DNA of 64,000 bases, taken from contig NW_004457554.1 in the NCBI RefSeq assembly GCF_000313135.1, positions 273,945 through 337,944 of the forward strand, written 5' to 3'. Made by a program: the position numbers and the translations under genes. The stretch's first letter is position 1, and every line of letters starts with the position of its first letter. The DNA comes from Acanthamoeba castellanii str. Neff. Its lineage: Eukaryota; Discosea; Longamoebia; Acanthamoebidae. The notes under the pieces are model-generated. The model did no database searches and was not told the origin of the DNA. It saw nothing but the letters and a program-made list of their open reading frames with translations. This document shows, one piece after another, positions 1-11,000 of the stretch.

Positions 1-452
1 AACCACCACTTGGTACGCAGCACCTCGCCCACACTTGACCAGAGAGACCATAATGACGTCGAGAGTCAGGATGAGGGAGATGGGTTTTGGGCCATGTGCC
101 GCAAAGAGGAGGAGCACCTTGGCAGTGGTCGCTCGCTGTCGGCCCGATCGATCATGAGATGAGATGAAGATGAAAATTGGGGAGATGGAGTTGAAGATGG
201 AGGTCGGCGTCGCTGGTAGATGAGAGTGGGCATGTAGACGAAGAAGAGAAGGAGGTAGTTGATGGAACTCTGCGTGGTGGGGATGTTGACATTGTACTCG
301 GCGGCCAGGAATTGGGACGTGACGCCCGTGCCGGTGATGAGCAACGACAGGAACTGGCCCAACAGCAGACCCCACAGCACCTTGCGATCGGAAAATGTTT
401 CCTTCAGGCTCACCCCCGCCCTCTCCGCCCATCGCTTCAGCTCGTCCGTCAT
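1..452 (-). CDS. SLC35F1/F2-type membrane transporter, N-terminal part (runs off left edge)
   Basis: The translation begins MTDELKRWAERAG and continues through hydrophobic stretches with LLLGQFLSLLITGTGVTS and NYLLLFFVYMPTLIY. These are typical of the first two helices of the SLC35F1/F2 (DUF914) branch of the drug/metabolite transporter superfamily. My reading is exon 1 at 452-118, an 84-nt intron at 117-34 (AAG|GTG donor, AAG acceptor), and exon 2 at 33-1. Exon 2 continues in phase as VGEVLRTKWW, which fits the loop before the third helix. Only the N-terminus is present; the rest lies left of the window. The substrate cannot be predicted: SLC35F members are orphan or proposed nucleotide-sugar or thiamine-like carriers of internal membranes. 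It is divergent from pICln, with about 160 bp between the two starts. The family call is good; the exon 2 join is moderate. Confidence 0.72.
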
Positions 453-613
453 CGCCGGCTCATCGATGAGCAGATATTTTATTTCGGTTTATAAAAATCG
501 AAATAAAATATATAAATTAAAATGTTAGGAAAGTTCAAGCTGGTGTTGCCGCAAATCGAGTAGTGGTAGGCGCAAATCGAGTAGTGGCACACAGCACGCA
601 CAAGGAGGAAGAC
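453..613. promoter_or_regulatory. Divergent promoter between the SLC35F-like gene and pICln
   Basis: This AT-rich island sits in GC-rich DNA. Positions 475-486 (TATTTTATTTCG) and 499-510 (CGAAATAAAATA) form a perfect 12-bp inverted repeat with a 12-nt spacer containing TATAAAAA. A 17-bp direct repeat, CGCAAATCGAGTAGTGG, occurs at 550-566 and 571-587, a 21-bp period. Location between two divergent starts and the TATA-like core suggest a shared promoter. Function is inferred. Confidence 0.5.
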
Positions 614-1610
614 ATGCCGCTGGTGTCCGTATCGCAAAGGAAGGAGGATGGCACGCCCCTGCTGGGGATTGGTGAGGAGATGATCCTCGCGCTTCCCGGA
701 GTGGAGTGCCATTTCGACCCGTCCGGCCCATCTGAGGGTCCTGGCTCGCTCTACGTCACCACCAAGAACGTCATCTGGCTTTCGTCACAAGTGTGCATCG
801 TTCCTTCCCAACGTTGCTGCCTGCTCGAGCAGTGCTGTGGGTGGTCCAGAGATTTGATTACTATTTTCAATCTGCATGTGTTGTTGTTGGCGGCGGCGGT
901 GGTGAGCAGGGCGACAAGGGCTACGCGCTGGATTTCCCCTACATCGTGATGCACGCCATTGCCGGCGCCGAGTCGTCTCTGTACGGCGGCCGAGCGTGCC
1001 TCTACTGCCAGCTCGATGGCGACGACCTCCACGAGGTGGCCTTCATCCCTAGCGACCCAGCAGCACGTGCGTGCTTTTTCCTGCACACCACCACCGCACA
1101 CGCACCACCGCACACGCACGACACACTCATCGAACTCCGAACGATCGCCTGCCCGCACGCACGCACACTGCACACCGGTGCGGCGAGTGGTCAGCTCATT
1201 TGTTGGAACCCTCTCCCGGTGGTCGTGGCGCCATGTGGATGGTCCGATCCGTGCAGTGCAGGGCCTGTACTCGGCCTTCAGCCGAGGGGCCATGCTGAAC
1301 CCGGATGAGGAGCAGGAGGGCGAGGGTGACTTCTACTACAACGAGAACGAGGTCGGCGCGGCCACCGGTGAGAGGCTGGAGGGCATGATGGACCTGTCCC
1401 AGCTCCAGGACTCGCTTCCCCACGACGTACCCCCTACCTACCCACCCGGCTCTCTGCCCTCTCTGCTCCTCCGCCCCGCCTCCTCACCTTCTTGTCGCTT
1501 CCATTCTTCGCACACGCACACGCACACACACGCACACGCACGCACAGGGCTATGGCGAAGAGCAGTTTGAAGATGGCGAAGAGGGCGGCATGGAAGATGG
1601 CACGCAGTGA
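614..1610 (+). CDS. CLNS1A: Methylosome subunit pICln (CLNS1A-like)
   Basis: Four exons can be joined in phase: 614-790, 910-1066, 1257-1426 and 1548-1610, giving 188 residues. The product has the PH-like pICln fold signature. TGTLYVT/VIWLS-type strands come first, then GYALDFPYIVMHAI, where animal pICln has the FSLEYPTISLHA strand. FIPSD, LYSAFSRGAMLNPD and an acidic tail with FYYNENE and ERLEGMM follow; these last match the conserved FYTYEEG and ERLEGML motifs. In animals and plants pICln binds Sm proteins and PRMT5 and controls snRNP assembly in the cytosol. The protein ends in a short acidic peptide (EEQFEDGEEGGMEDG), also usual for the family. The start is the first ATG after the promoter repeats. 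Every intron contains CA-rich short repeats. The old chloride-channel label is not supported by anything here. Confidence 0.88.
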
Positions 1611-1749
1611 GCGCACACACCAGAGCAGCAGCCACCACCCAACAACGACGACAGCTCACCTTCCCGCGCGTGGGCTGCTCATTCATCGAAGAAAAAAACA
1701 AAAAAAAACTGGTTTCATTTTCTGGTTTTTACATTGGCGGAAGAAGAAG

Positions 1750-2359
1750 ATGAGGAGGAGCACGGCAGCGGTGGCGGTTGTGTGGGTGGTGATGTGCTTC
1801 GCTGCCTTGGCGTGGTCCATCCCGCGCAGCAACAGCGACCAGCACATCAATTCCTTCTGGCTCAGCCCGAAGGAAAAGGGCCGGGAGACTGTTTCTATGG
1901 TTCGTCCCCCCCCCCAATTGCCTAACCCACCCACGTTGCGGTTGCCCAATACAGCCGTAACCACCACCACCACCACAGGTGACTGCCCAGGGCGACACTG
2001 TGAAGTGCACGTTTGACTACAGCACCCTCCCGGTACTCGGCTTTTCTTTTATTGTTATTTATTTATTTATTTATTATTGAATCAAATAAAATAGAAGAGA
2101 TAAAATAATTTGAATAAGAAAACAACTTTATAAATTTATTATTTATTTATTTGTTCACTGCGACGCTTCTCGTGTTCTTCTTGGCGGCAGGTGGAGAAGA
2201 AGGACACCGAGGCCAAGAAGGAGCTGCCGCCATCGGAGATCTTGGCCGGGTACATGGCCACCAACCCGTGCCTCAACTTCAAAAACGACCATGGCTACAC
2301 CGTACCCCCGCCGCCCCGCTCTCGAGTCCTCTGACTGTGCGCTGTTTCCCTTTCCATGA

Positions 2360-2399
<40 letters not shown>

Positions 2400-3407
2400 C
2401 CTTCTCCCCCAGTTGTGCATCGGCAAGAACGCGACACAGAACATCAACGGCGCCAAGACCGAGTCTGTGCTCCTCGGTGTGTGCCCCTCCCTCCCTCCCT
2501 CCCAATCACATCACACCGCATCGCAGTGCATGTGTGGCGTTCGCCATCGCGCGTGGCCGTCGTTGTGACCGGAGGGGGTCGAGCAGGCACCTTCAAAGAT
2601 TGGACCGCGCAGGGGGAGCAGGCCTACGAGGGCGGTAGCGGTGAGCACTGCACAGCCCCGCGAACCGCCACCGTACAATTCACCTGCGAATCGGGCGTAC
2701 GTGCTGGGGCCACAGAAGAGTCTGCCTCCTCTGTGCTCCCTCCTCGAACCACACACGACACACACGACACACCCCATCACATGGTCGCGTGGTGTCACTG
2801 TGAAACGCTCGCTGACCGCCGGGCGATTGGCCTCGTTGGCCGCGTTTTGTGCGTGGCGTGCGTGCGTGCGCAGCTGAGAATCGCGTCGGTGTCAGAGCCC
2901 GTCACGTGCAAGTACCACTTTGTGGTGGGCACGCCGGAGGCCTGCGGCCACCGGGTCTTCGAGCGGTCGGCCGCCGTGGCCGGATCGGAGACGTGGTACA
3001 TGGAGATCTTCGAGGCCCACGACGAGGCGATTGGCTGCGTAGTGCACGCTGCCGGCTTTGGTCAGTCCTCGCCCATCCACTCGGGCGTCGTCACCGACTT
3101 CTCGCTCGGCCTGGAGAAGGACAAAACCGCTCTCGCCATCGCCTCCTTCGAAGCCAGGTGCGCACCACCACCACCACCACTCACTCGGCTGGGCCCATGT
3201 GCGGCGGAAAACGCGGCCAGCTCATAAGCACGATCTGCCACACGCACACCGCCGCACGCACGCGCACGCCACAACAGGCATGGCCAGCGTCTGTCGTACG
3301 GGCGCCAGGATGTCCGCGTGAGCGAGGGCGTTCTCAAGCCGCGCAGCTTGCCACTCCCCGCTTTGCCCAACTACCTGGCCATCACCGCAACGACGACGAC
3401 GGCGTAG
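1750..3407 (+). CDS. Secreted/ER-lumenal MRH-domain lectin (glucosidase II beta / OS-9 / GNPTG-like)
   Basis: The first exon encodes a signal peptide (MRRSTAAVAVVWVVMCFAALAW). I read exons at about 1750-1899, 1979-2032, 2191-2303, 2413-2481, 2590-2697, 2875-3157 and 3276-3407 (TAG stop). The core is a mannose-6-phosphate-receptor-homology domain: LCIGKNATQNI, then FKDW, YEGG, a Cys before PRTATVQFTC, then VSEPVTCKYHF and GTPEAC. The glutamine, arginine, glutamate and tyrosine used for mannose binding in this fold can all be placed (ATQ, PRT, SEP, CKY). Six cysteines fit the usual disulfides. The roughly 100 residues after the domain (EARHGQRLSYGRQ...) match no family I recognise. There is no PRKCSH N-terminal region, so a separate lectin of ER glycan quality control or lysosomal sorting is likelier than a true glucosidase II beta. 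The intron before exon 4 contains a run of 38 T. Confidence 0.7.
2362..2399 (+). repeat. Poly-T tract (38 T) in an intron
   Basis: Uninterrupted T run just before the 3' splice site of the intron ahead of the LCIGKN exon of the MRH gene. It functions at least as an extreme polypyrimidine tract. The length is probably unstable and error-prone in assemblies. Confidence 0.9.
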
Positions 3408-3935
3408 TGCTGGCCAAGACCAGACCAGACCACTTTGGGGCGTCAGTTGCGAAGGCAAGCATTCGCCTCTCTTCTCGCCCGAAAATCGAAGGGATAAAAG
3501 CCCCCAGGGGCCATCAGGGGCATTAAGCTGCGAAATTTCGATTCCTGGCCGATGGCCCAATGGTGCTCGTGTTGAATCCGGGATTTATCCGCCAGGCAGA
3601 TCCGTCGCACCGATCGGAGCGTTGCCTGTGCTCCGCACCTGTCCCAGCGAGCGGTGTTGTTCCCAACCGACCGCGGTGGTTTTAAACGGCCGTTGGCTGC
3701 GCCATTGTGGCCCTCTCCCTCCTCTCCGCACACCACCTCACTTCGTCACCGTCCTACCCCCCCCCGTCAAGCCTCGTTCTTGCCTGTATTGCTGGCCCTC
3801 TGTTGTATTACGGATAGCTCTCGAAATTTGCTCCTCCATCTCGACTCTCCTGCTCTTAAGCCCCCCTCGGCTCTCCATTCTCCAGATTTCCTGTTCTGTC
3901 GGACTCAATTTCGAACAACTCAATCGAAAGAGAAG
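3408..3935. other. Intergenic region, MRH lectin 3' side to acidic orphan gene
   Basis: No coding signal was found. From about 3740 the sequence becomes C/T-rich (TCCTACCCCCCCCCGTC, CTCCTGCTCTTAAGCCCCCC) and looks like a 5' leader of the downstream gene. The upstream half should hold the MRH gene 3'UTR. No clear TATA box was seen. Confidence 0.4.
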
Positions 3936-4793
3936 ATGAAGAAGATAGCCGCGCCTAGGCCGCTCAAGCGATCGGGCGTTGTCCCGACCGCCCGCATGCG
4001 AGGCGAGATGGCGTATTTCCGGGACGACGAGAGCACCTCGGGGAGGAACGAACGCTACGAGGACCTCTACAACGACGTGACGAATGGTGGAGAGGAGGAG
4101 GCGGTGCGCGATGTTCTGGCGGCCAGCTATCGATTCGCTTCGAAGTTGGACGACGAGAGCATTGAAATGGAGGGGTCGTGCGAGATCCAACGAATCTTCC
4201 TCTCGGGCTTCCACACGCCTGGCCCTCGTGGCGCCAACGATGAAGACGACGACGGCGATCGAGATTCACGGCTCTACTTCCTGAGCGAGACCCACGCGAC
4301 CCAATCACCATCCTTCCAGTTCTTCATCCCCGCCCCTACGCGCAGCTACGCCCACGAAGGGACCTACGACGAAGACGACGTGTACGCCATCTCCAGCGAT
4401 TTCCCTCTGCTCGGCCATTCCCCCTACCAGCCGAACAACACCAGCGACGACGAGAGCAGCTACTTCGAAGCCTACCACTACCCACGAGCCGCCAACCCGA
4501 TGCCCCTCAACACGCCCTTCCATGCCTCGCTCGCCAACGATGGACCCTCTACCCTCTACGAGAGCCAGCACCTCGTCGTGGGCACCCGCGGCCACTTCTA
4601 CACCCTGCCCTCTGGCGGGACGCGCCCGCACAAGGCTAGCGATGCCCATCTCCAGCAGCAGTATCACAACTGGGAGGGCGCCGCTGAAGAGAACGATCCC
4701 CACAACGTGGGCGAGATGAACCGAACGACTCGCAATAGGAGCTATTCCGAGCCCATCCCCTTCGTCCCTGCCGCCACACCAACCCGTGGCTGA
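3936..4793 (+). CDS. Acidic Ser/Tyr-rich orphan protein
   Basis: Single-exon ORF of 285 residues beginning MKKIAAPRPLKRSG and ending with the TGA at 4791-4793. I do not recognise a domain. The N-terminus is basic (MKKIAAPRPLKRSGVVPTARMRG); the middle has repeated acidic clusters (EDDDGDRDSR, YDEDDVYAI, TSDDESSYFE), and the C-terminal third is Asn/Ser/Pro-rich with a possible RSYSEP phosphosite. Low complexity and no hydrophobic helix suggest a disordered cytosolic or nuclear protein. The ATG at 3936 was chosen because translation upstream in the same frame is C/T-rich leader. Codon use (GAC, CTC, TAC endings) resembles the neighbouring genes, so it is probably real although unassigned. Confidence 0.6.
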   Translation: MKKIAAPRPLKRSGVVPTARMRGEMAYFRDDESTSGRNERYEDLYNDVTNGGEEEAVRDVLAASYRFASKLDDESIEMEGSCEIQRIFLSGFHTPGPRGANDEDDDGDRDSRLYFLSETHATQSPSFQFFIPAPTRSYAHEGTYDEDDVYAISSDFPLLGHSPYQPNNTSDDESSYFEAYHYPRAANPMPLNTPFHASLANDGPSTLYESQHLVVGTRGHFYTLPSGGTRPHKASDAHLQQQYHNWEGAAEENDPHNVGEMNRTTRNRSYSEPIPFVPAATPTRG

Positions 4794-5062
4794 TGAGCAA
4801 CCTGCGCGCGTTCGGCGATGCCATATGTACAATCCCCTCTCCTTCGCCCTCGCTTACACGAGCTCCATCTGTATATCTTCTTCTTCCTCTACTCCGGTCC
4901 TCTTTGATGTAAACAACAACACCATATCACCGCCCTTCGACGAATCGAGGGCGGGTGTAAACAATACAACAGCGGCAAGTCGCCTTGAAGATGACGCTTT
5001 GGATCTTTTTTTTTCTTGCTTCTCTTTTTCTTGCCCTGTACAGGTGACTTGGCACGGCGCGC

Positions 5063-8000
5063 TTAGGGCCGTGTCTTGGTGGCCAGGTTGGGGAACGTCT
5101 TCTTGATTTCCATGAGCACGTGTCGGCTCACCTGGTTGGTGCTGTCGATGCCCAGCTGCTTGAGGTGCTTGCACGACCTACACGTGTAATGAATGCCACA
5201 GGTCGTACAGCCAGCAAGCAGGTCCCCCACACCCACCCACCCCAACCCCCCTTGTGGTAAGCCCAACGCGGCGGAACCACATAGGCCACAGAGCAGCAGC
5301 AGCAGCAGGAGCGGCACCTAGGGTCACGTACCGGGCGAGGTGCAGGACCGACGTGTCGGAGATCTGGCGGCATCCGTTGAGGGAGATGGTTTGCAGGAGG
5401 GGACAATGGGCGGCCACCTTCATCACCGACGCATCGGTGACCTTGTAGCAGCGGCCCAAACGCACGATCTGCAGTGCTGTACAATGGCGCGCAATCTTCA
5501 TCATGCCTGCCCGATACACGACGGGCGACACACGACCGGTACATCAGCAACGATAGCTATGGGCTTCGGGCGCGCGCATAAAGTAATTAAACCAAGGTAC
5601 CTGCGTCGGTGACCTTCCAGCATCCTGACAAGATGAGCGCCTTCAGGTTGACGCAGCACTGCGCCACGCCCACGATGCTCATGTCCGTGATCTTGGTCGC
5701 ATTGGCCACGTTGAGCAGCTGCGCGCCAGAAGGAGGTCACCCCGCCACCCACCATCAGGTTAGGGTCGGACACCACCAACTCATGGCGGCGGCGGCGGCG
5801 GGGGAAGAGCCACGCGCCACGCGTACCTCGAGGTAGGGGCACGAGTGTGCGATTTTGAGGAGCGCGTCGTCCGTGATCTGCTTACATTCGGACAGATCCA
5901 GCACACGCAGCGCCGGACAGCTTCTCACTGCACGCGCCCGTGGCCCGTGGCCCGGTGGAAACGGTTAGCGAGTGAGAGCGAGTGGGCCGGATTGTGTGTC
6001 GCGCGTGTCGTGTGCGCCCGTGTGGTGCGGATTCGGCGTGCCTAGCTGTACGATGGCCGGGGCGGAGACACGGGGACACCAGGACAGGACGAGCTGCTGC
6101 AGCTCGGGGCAGTTCTGGGCGGCGGCCACGAGCACCTCCGACTTGAGCTGCTTGCACCGGGCCAGGTTGAGCTTCACCAGCGACGGACAACTGCGCAGCA
6201 CGTGGATCAACGCCTCGTTGCTCACCTGCACACCCACCCCACCCGTCAGAATAAGTATGACACCCCACTTTCATGAACGGTGGCGCGACGACAGAGCGTC
6301 GGCCGGAACAGACAGACAGAAAGTAAGTACTAAGAGAGCGAGGCGTACGTTATTGCAGTCGGACATGTTGAAGACGCGTAGGTTGGGGCAGTGGTGGGCG
6401 ATAGCCATCACCGACGCGCTGGTGAGCTTCTCGCAGCCGGCCAGATTGACCACCTGGAGCTTGGCGCCGGCACGCGCGATCACCTGCGCGAGGGCGTCGT
6501 CGGTGATCTTGTACGTCCCGCCCAGCAGAATGGCCTGCAAGTTGCCACACCTGCACGCCACAGCCACACCGCCAGCGGCAGCGGCAGCGGCAGCAGCAGC
6601 AGCGTCAACAGACAACAAACCCCACAACCCAGAGAACAGAACTAAACAAATATGGGGCGGGCGGGCGGGCGGGCGGGCGGAGGTGAGGGTGTGGGCCGCA
6701 CCGCTTGGAGAGGGAGAGGATGGCCTCGTCGCTGATGGACTGGCACTGGTCGAGGCCGAGGGACTGTAGGGCAGGGCATCGCTCGGCCACCTGCATCACC
6801 GACGCGTTGCTCACGTTCTGCCGCGTCGACCACAGGAAGACGATACATGAACGGAGGGCGGGCGGGCGGGGTAAGCGATGCACCACCACCACCACCACGA
6901 CGGTGGCCCAGCTGGAAGCGAAAAGCAGCAGCCGCAGGAGCAGCCGCCAGGTGAGGTAAGGTGAGGTGCGGCGGCGTACCTTGCACCGCGAGAGGTCGAG
7001 GAGGGCGAGCGAGGGGCAGTGCTTGGCCAGGCTGGAGACGGCCGCGTCGGTGAGCTTCTCGCACCCCACGAGGGAGCACGTCTGCAGCGCCGGCCACCGC
7101 GCGGCCACCGCCATCAGGGCCTTGTTCGTGATCTGCCGTGCGCCGCATTGGCGACGACGATACGATCGGTATTGAGTTCAATGGACGCATTGGCTTCAGG
7201 GCAGAGAGAGAGAGAGAGGAGGGGGAGAGAGAGGACGCGGGTCGTGTGCGGGGGTGGTGGGGTGGTGGGGTGGTGGGGGTAGTGGCAGGTTGTACGTTGG
7301 CGCAGGCGTTGAGTTTGATGGACTTGAGGCGGGAGCACTTGGCCAGGGCCAAGAGCGAATCGTCCTCGATGCGGCAGCCGCTCAGGTCGACGCTCTCCAG
7401 CGGCGTGCACTGGGCGGCCACCTGGGCCAGCACCGCCGTGGTCACGTTCGTACACAGCGCCAGCGACAGCGACCGGAGGCTCGAGCAGCGGGGCAGCACT
7501 TGCACCATCACCTGCACCGCCAGCCACCGCCAGCCACCACCACGCCGTGGCCCATATATATATAAGCCGGCTTTCGACGATGGACCAGGGACGAGGAAGG
7601 ACGTGAGGTGCGTACCTCGTGGGAGAGCTTGCGGCAGTCGGCGAGATCCAGGTGGCGCACGCTGGCGAGGGCCGGGATGTTGGCGAAGGTCCGAGCACTC
7701 GCCGCCACGCCGATCAGCCCGCAGCCACGCAGATCCAGCAACTGCAACGACGGACACTGCGCCCCCAAACACACGCGCGGCGGCGGCGGTGGGTGGGTGG
7801 GTGGTGGGTGGTGGGTGGTGGGTGGTGGGTACAGGTAGGTAAGGGATGGCATGCAACGCATGAATGGGGGAAATGAGGGGATTGGAGGGGGCGGGGGCGG
7901 CGGCCGCCGGGGCTATATAAAGGTAGAGGTGGGGGTGCGCACCTGGTGGAGGAGGTGCACGAGGGTCTCGTCGGTGACGGAGCTGCCGCTCAGGTCCAGA

Positions 8001-11000
8001 TGCTTGAGGGACGGGAACAGCGGTCGCCGCGGTTGACCGGCGCCGCCGCCGCCCGTACCCGCCGGAAAGGCCTCGCTCGTGAGCCTGCAGTGGTGGTGGC
8101 CGTGTCACACCCCGGGAGGAGGAGGAGGAGGAGGAGGGGGACTGGTGGTAGGTGGATGGTACCCGTGGCAGCCGGCGAGTTTGAGGGTGACGAGGCGAGG
8201 TCCGTGGTGGAGGGCGATGAAGGAGAGGGCCGAGTTGGAGAGCTGTTGGTTGGTCCACGCCGCGTCCACCTCCTCGAACGTGGGGCACCGTTGCGCGATC
8301 TTGACCAGCAGGGCCAGGTCCCGCCCCTCCATCGCCGCGCCGCTCCCGTCGGCCCCGCGTGGAGACAGGAACGGCGAAGACGACAGCAAAGACGACGACG
8401 ACGACGACGAATAAGGCGAGAGCGGCGACGCGGGGGAGCGGGACAGGGGCGAAAGGAGCGAAGGCGGCGAATAGGGCGATGAGGATGTCGATGACGGCGA
8501 GAGAGGCGAAGAGGGTGACGAGGACGAGGTAGATGAGCACGACGAAAGAGGCGACAGGGGAGAATGCGGCGATGAGAAGGGCGATGACGACGACGAAGAG
8601 AACGGCGAACCGAAGAGAAGGACGCGGAAGTGTCCGGAGAGGAGCGCGGGTCATCGCGAAAGAGGGCCGCCACCGGCGAAGTACGGGCGGCGCCGGCGGT
8701 CGGGGAATACGAAGTGGTCGTGGTCGTGGTCGGGGCAGATGGCGGCGCCGAGGACCAGGGCGGGAGAGGCGATGGCGACCGAGTGGCGGTGGCGGTGGCT
8801 GGCGCGCGCTTGGTGGGGGACGCGTAGGGGCTGCTGGTCGTAGTGGTCGTTGTGAACGGCAGCAGCGGCAGACCGGAGCCACAGCTGCCGGTGCTCCACG
8901 AGGACAGCGAGGGGAGGTCGGGCGAAGGTGCGAAGAGGGAGGCCGGGGCGAAGGACGAGTCGCCGGTGCCGCGCGTAGGGTCCACGAGGGACCCGCGGAT
9001 GGGAGAGACCGGGGGCGAGCGCCGCGTGGGCGAGGGCGGCGTGGAGAGGGAGAAGGTGGGACCCGGCAGGCCGGCCTGCGGGGGCGGGGGCGAGGGCGAT
9101 CGGCGCAGGTGCGAGGCCAACGAGGGCGAGGACGAGGTGAGCAGCAGCGACGACAGCGACGTCATCGAGAGCGAGAGGCTGGTCTCCTCGTCCTCGTCCT
9201 CGAAGGCCGCGTAGTAGACGTCGTACTTGAGGTGCGGATTTCCGTCCACGCGGCGGTCCGTCTCGTCGTCGTCGTCCTGCGAGCCCTGGCCGTGCCCGCC
9301 TCCTCCGCGCTGCTGCTGCTGCTGGTGCGACGGGTCGCCGGCCTCCTTCCCGGCCGTGGCCGTTGTTGCCGTCGCGGTGGAGGAAGGCGCCGAGGGCGTG
9401 GGCGCGCTCGTGGCGGGCGGGGCGGCCCCGTCGGGTGTCCCGTGGGGCGGCGGCGGGTGGTGGATGTGGAGGCCCGGATTGAGAGCAAAGGCGCGCGCGT
9501 ACTTGTCGCCGGAGAGCTGGTAGAGCTTCTCGGCCTCCTCGCCCGCCTTGGCCCTCGCCTGCTCGTACAAGATGTCGCCCCAGCTGTAGAACGCCTGTTG
9601 TTCACGCCCGTCGCCGTCAGCGCCAAGAGCTGCTCCACCAGCCATCACCACCAGCAGCAGCAGCACCACCAGCACCAACCGCCAAGGGGGGGAGCACAAG
9701 AGACGGACCTGCCACAGGTCGGGCCGTAGTTCGGTGGCCGCGCTGTAGGTGGCGGCGGCCAGGAGGTAGAGTCGCGCCCTGCGCACGCCATAATCGGCGA
9801 TAGAGAGCAAGAGAGCAGGTCGTGGTGGTGGTGATGATGGTGGGCGGCGGGCGGTGGGCGGTGGGTGGTGAGCCATGGCTGCGCCCACATCCAGTTTGGG
9901 GGTGGGGAGGGGGAGGAGCAGGTGCGGTACGAGCTCGTACCGTTCCTCGGCGGTCTGGTCGGAGGCGAGCCGGTGGAGGAGCTCGCCGAGCTTGGTGAGG
10001 GAGAGGGTGCAGCGCATCTGCTGGTACTTGTCGATGGCCTTCCACACGAGCCTGTCGCGCTCCTCGCCGGCCTTGGTCTTCATCTGCTCGCACAGCCCGT
10101 CTCCCCAGTTCTTGAGGATGAGCTGGTTGTCGGGCATCGATGACAGCGCCGTATCGAACTTGGCCATGGCCAGGTTGAACAGACGATCTGCAACACACCC
10201 GCGTACGCACACGCACACACGCACACGCACAGCACACGCACGCACACACAGGGGGGAGAGAGAGACATTTGGGAGTGCCGCACGTGAGTTTAGGATGGAG
10301 GAGCGATGAATCAAGAATGGGTGCAGGGCAGGAGGTAGGGGGGGTAGGGGGTACCGGACTCTTCGCCTTTGGTGTTCATGGCCTGGATGCAGAGGGCGGC
10401 CCCTTCGGCGTGTGAGATGATGTCCATGTGCTTGGCCTTGGCCGAGATCTTCAGCAGGTCCGGGTACACCAGCTCCAACGAATCCGGACTCATCGCCAAC
10501 TGCCAGCAGGGCAGGGCAGGGCAGGGCAGGGCAGGGCAGAGAGAGTAGTGATGAGACAAAGAGGTATGCATAGCACCACACGCGCCCGAGGGATCCGGGT
10601 GGTGGCTGGTGGCTGGTGGAAGATGGGGAAGAGGGGAAGAGGAGGAAGAGGAGAAGAGGCGCACCTGCTGGAGAGCCTTGACGGCGAGGCGCACGCCCAT
10701 GATGGTCTGCAGCCGGGTGAAGACGGTGAGCATGGAGACGTCCCTCTTCAGGTTGTAGTCGGCCGCCGCCTCGTCGGTCGATAGTCCGTTCACAAACTTA
10801 CGCCCGAGCACGCGCTGGCGAGGATGCCGTCGACGACGACGACGATAATTGCACGCAGCAACACCACCGGAGGGGGGGGGGATATGAGAGGGAGAGAGAG
10901 AGAGAGAGGCGTGAGATATCACGGCCTCGGCTGTACTGACGCTTTGAGCTGCAGCATTACCTTGATCTCGACCTTCCAGAAGTGGTCGGACTCAGGTCGC

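Noticed and set aside
614..1610. Chloride channel function for pICln
   Set aside because: The protein has a PH-like fold with no membrane helix; the channel name is historical.
6642..8882. 746-codon Pro/Arg-rich minus-strand ORF
   Set aside because: Out-of-frame reading across LRR exons and introns of the CLU-LRR gene; the LRR pattern is in another frame.
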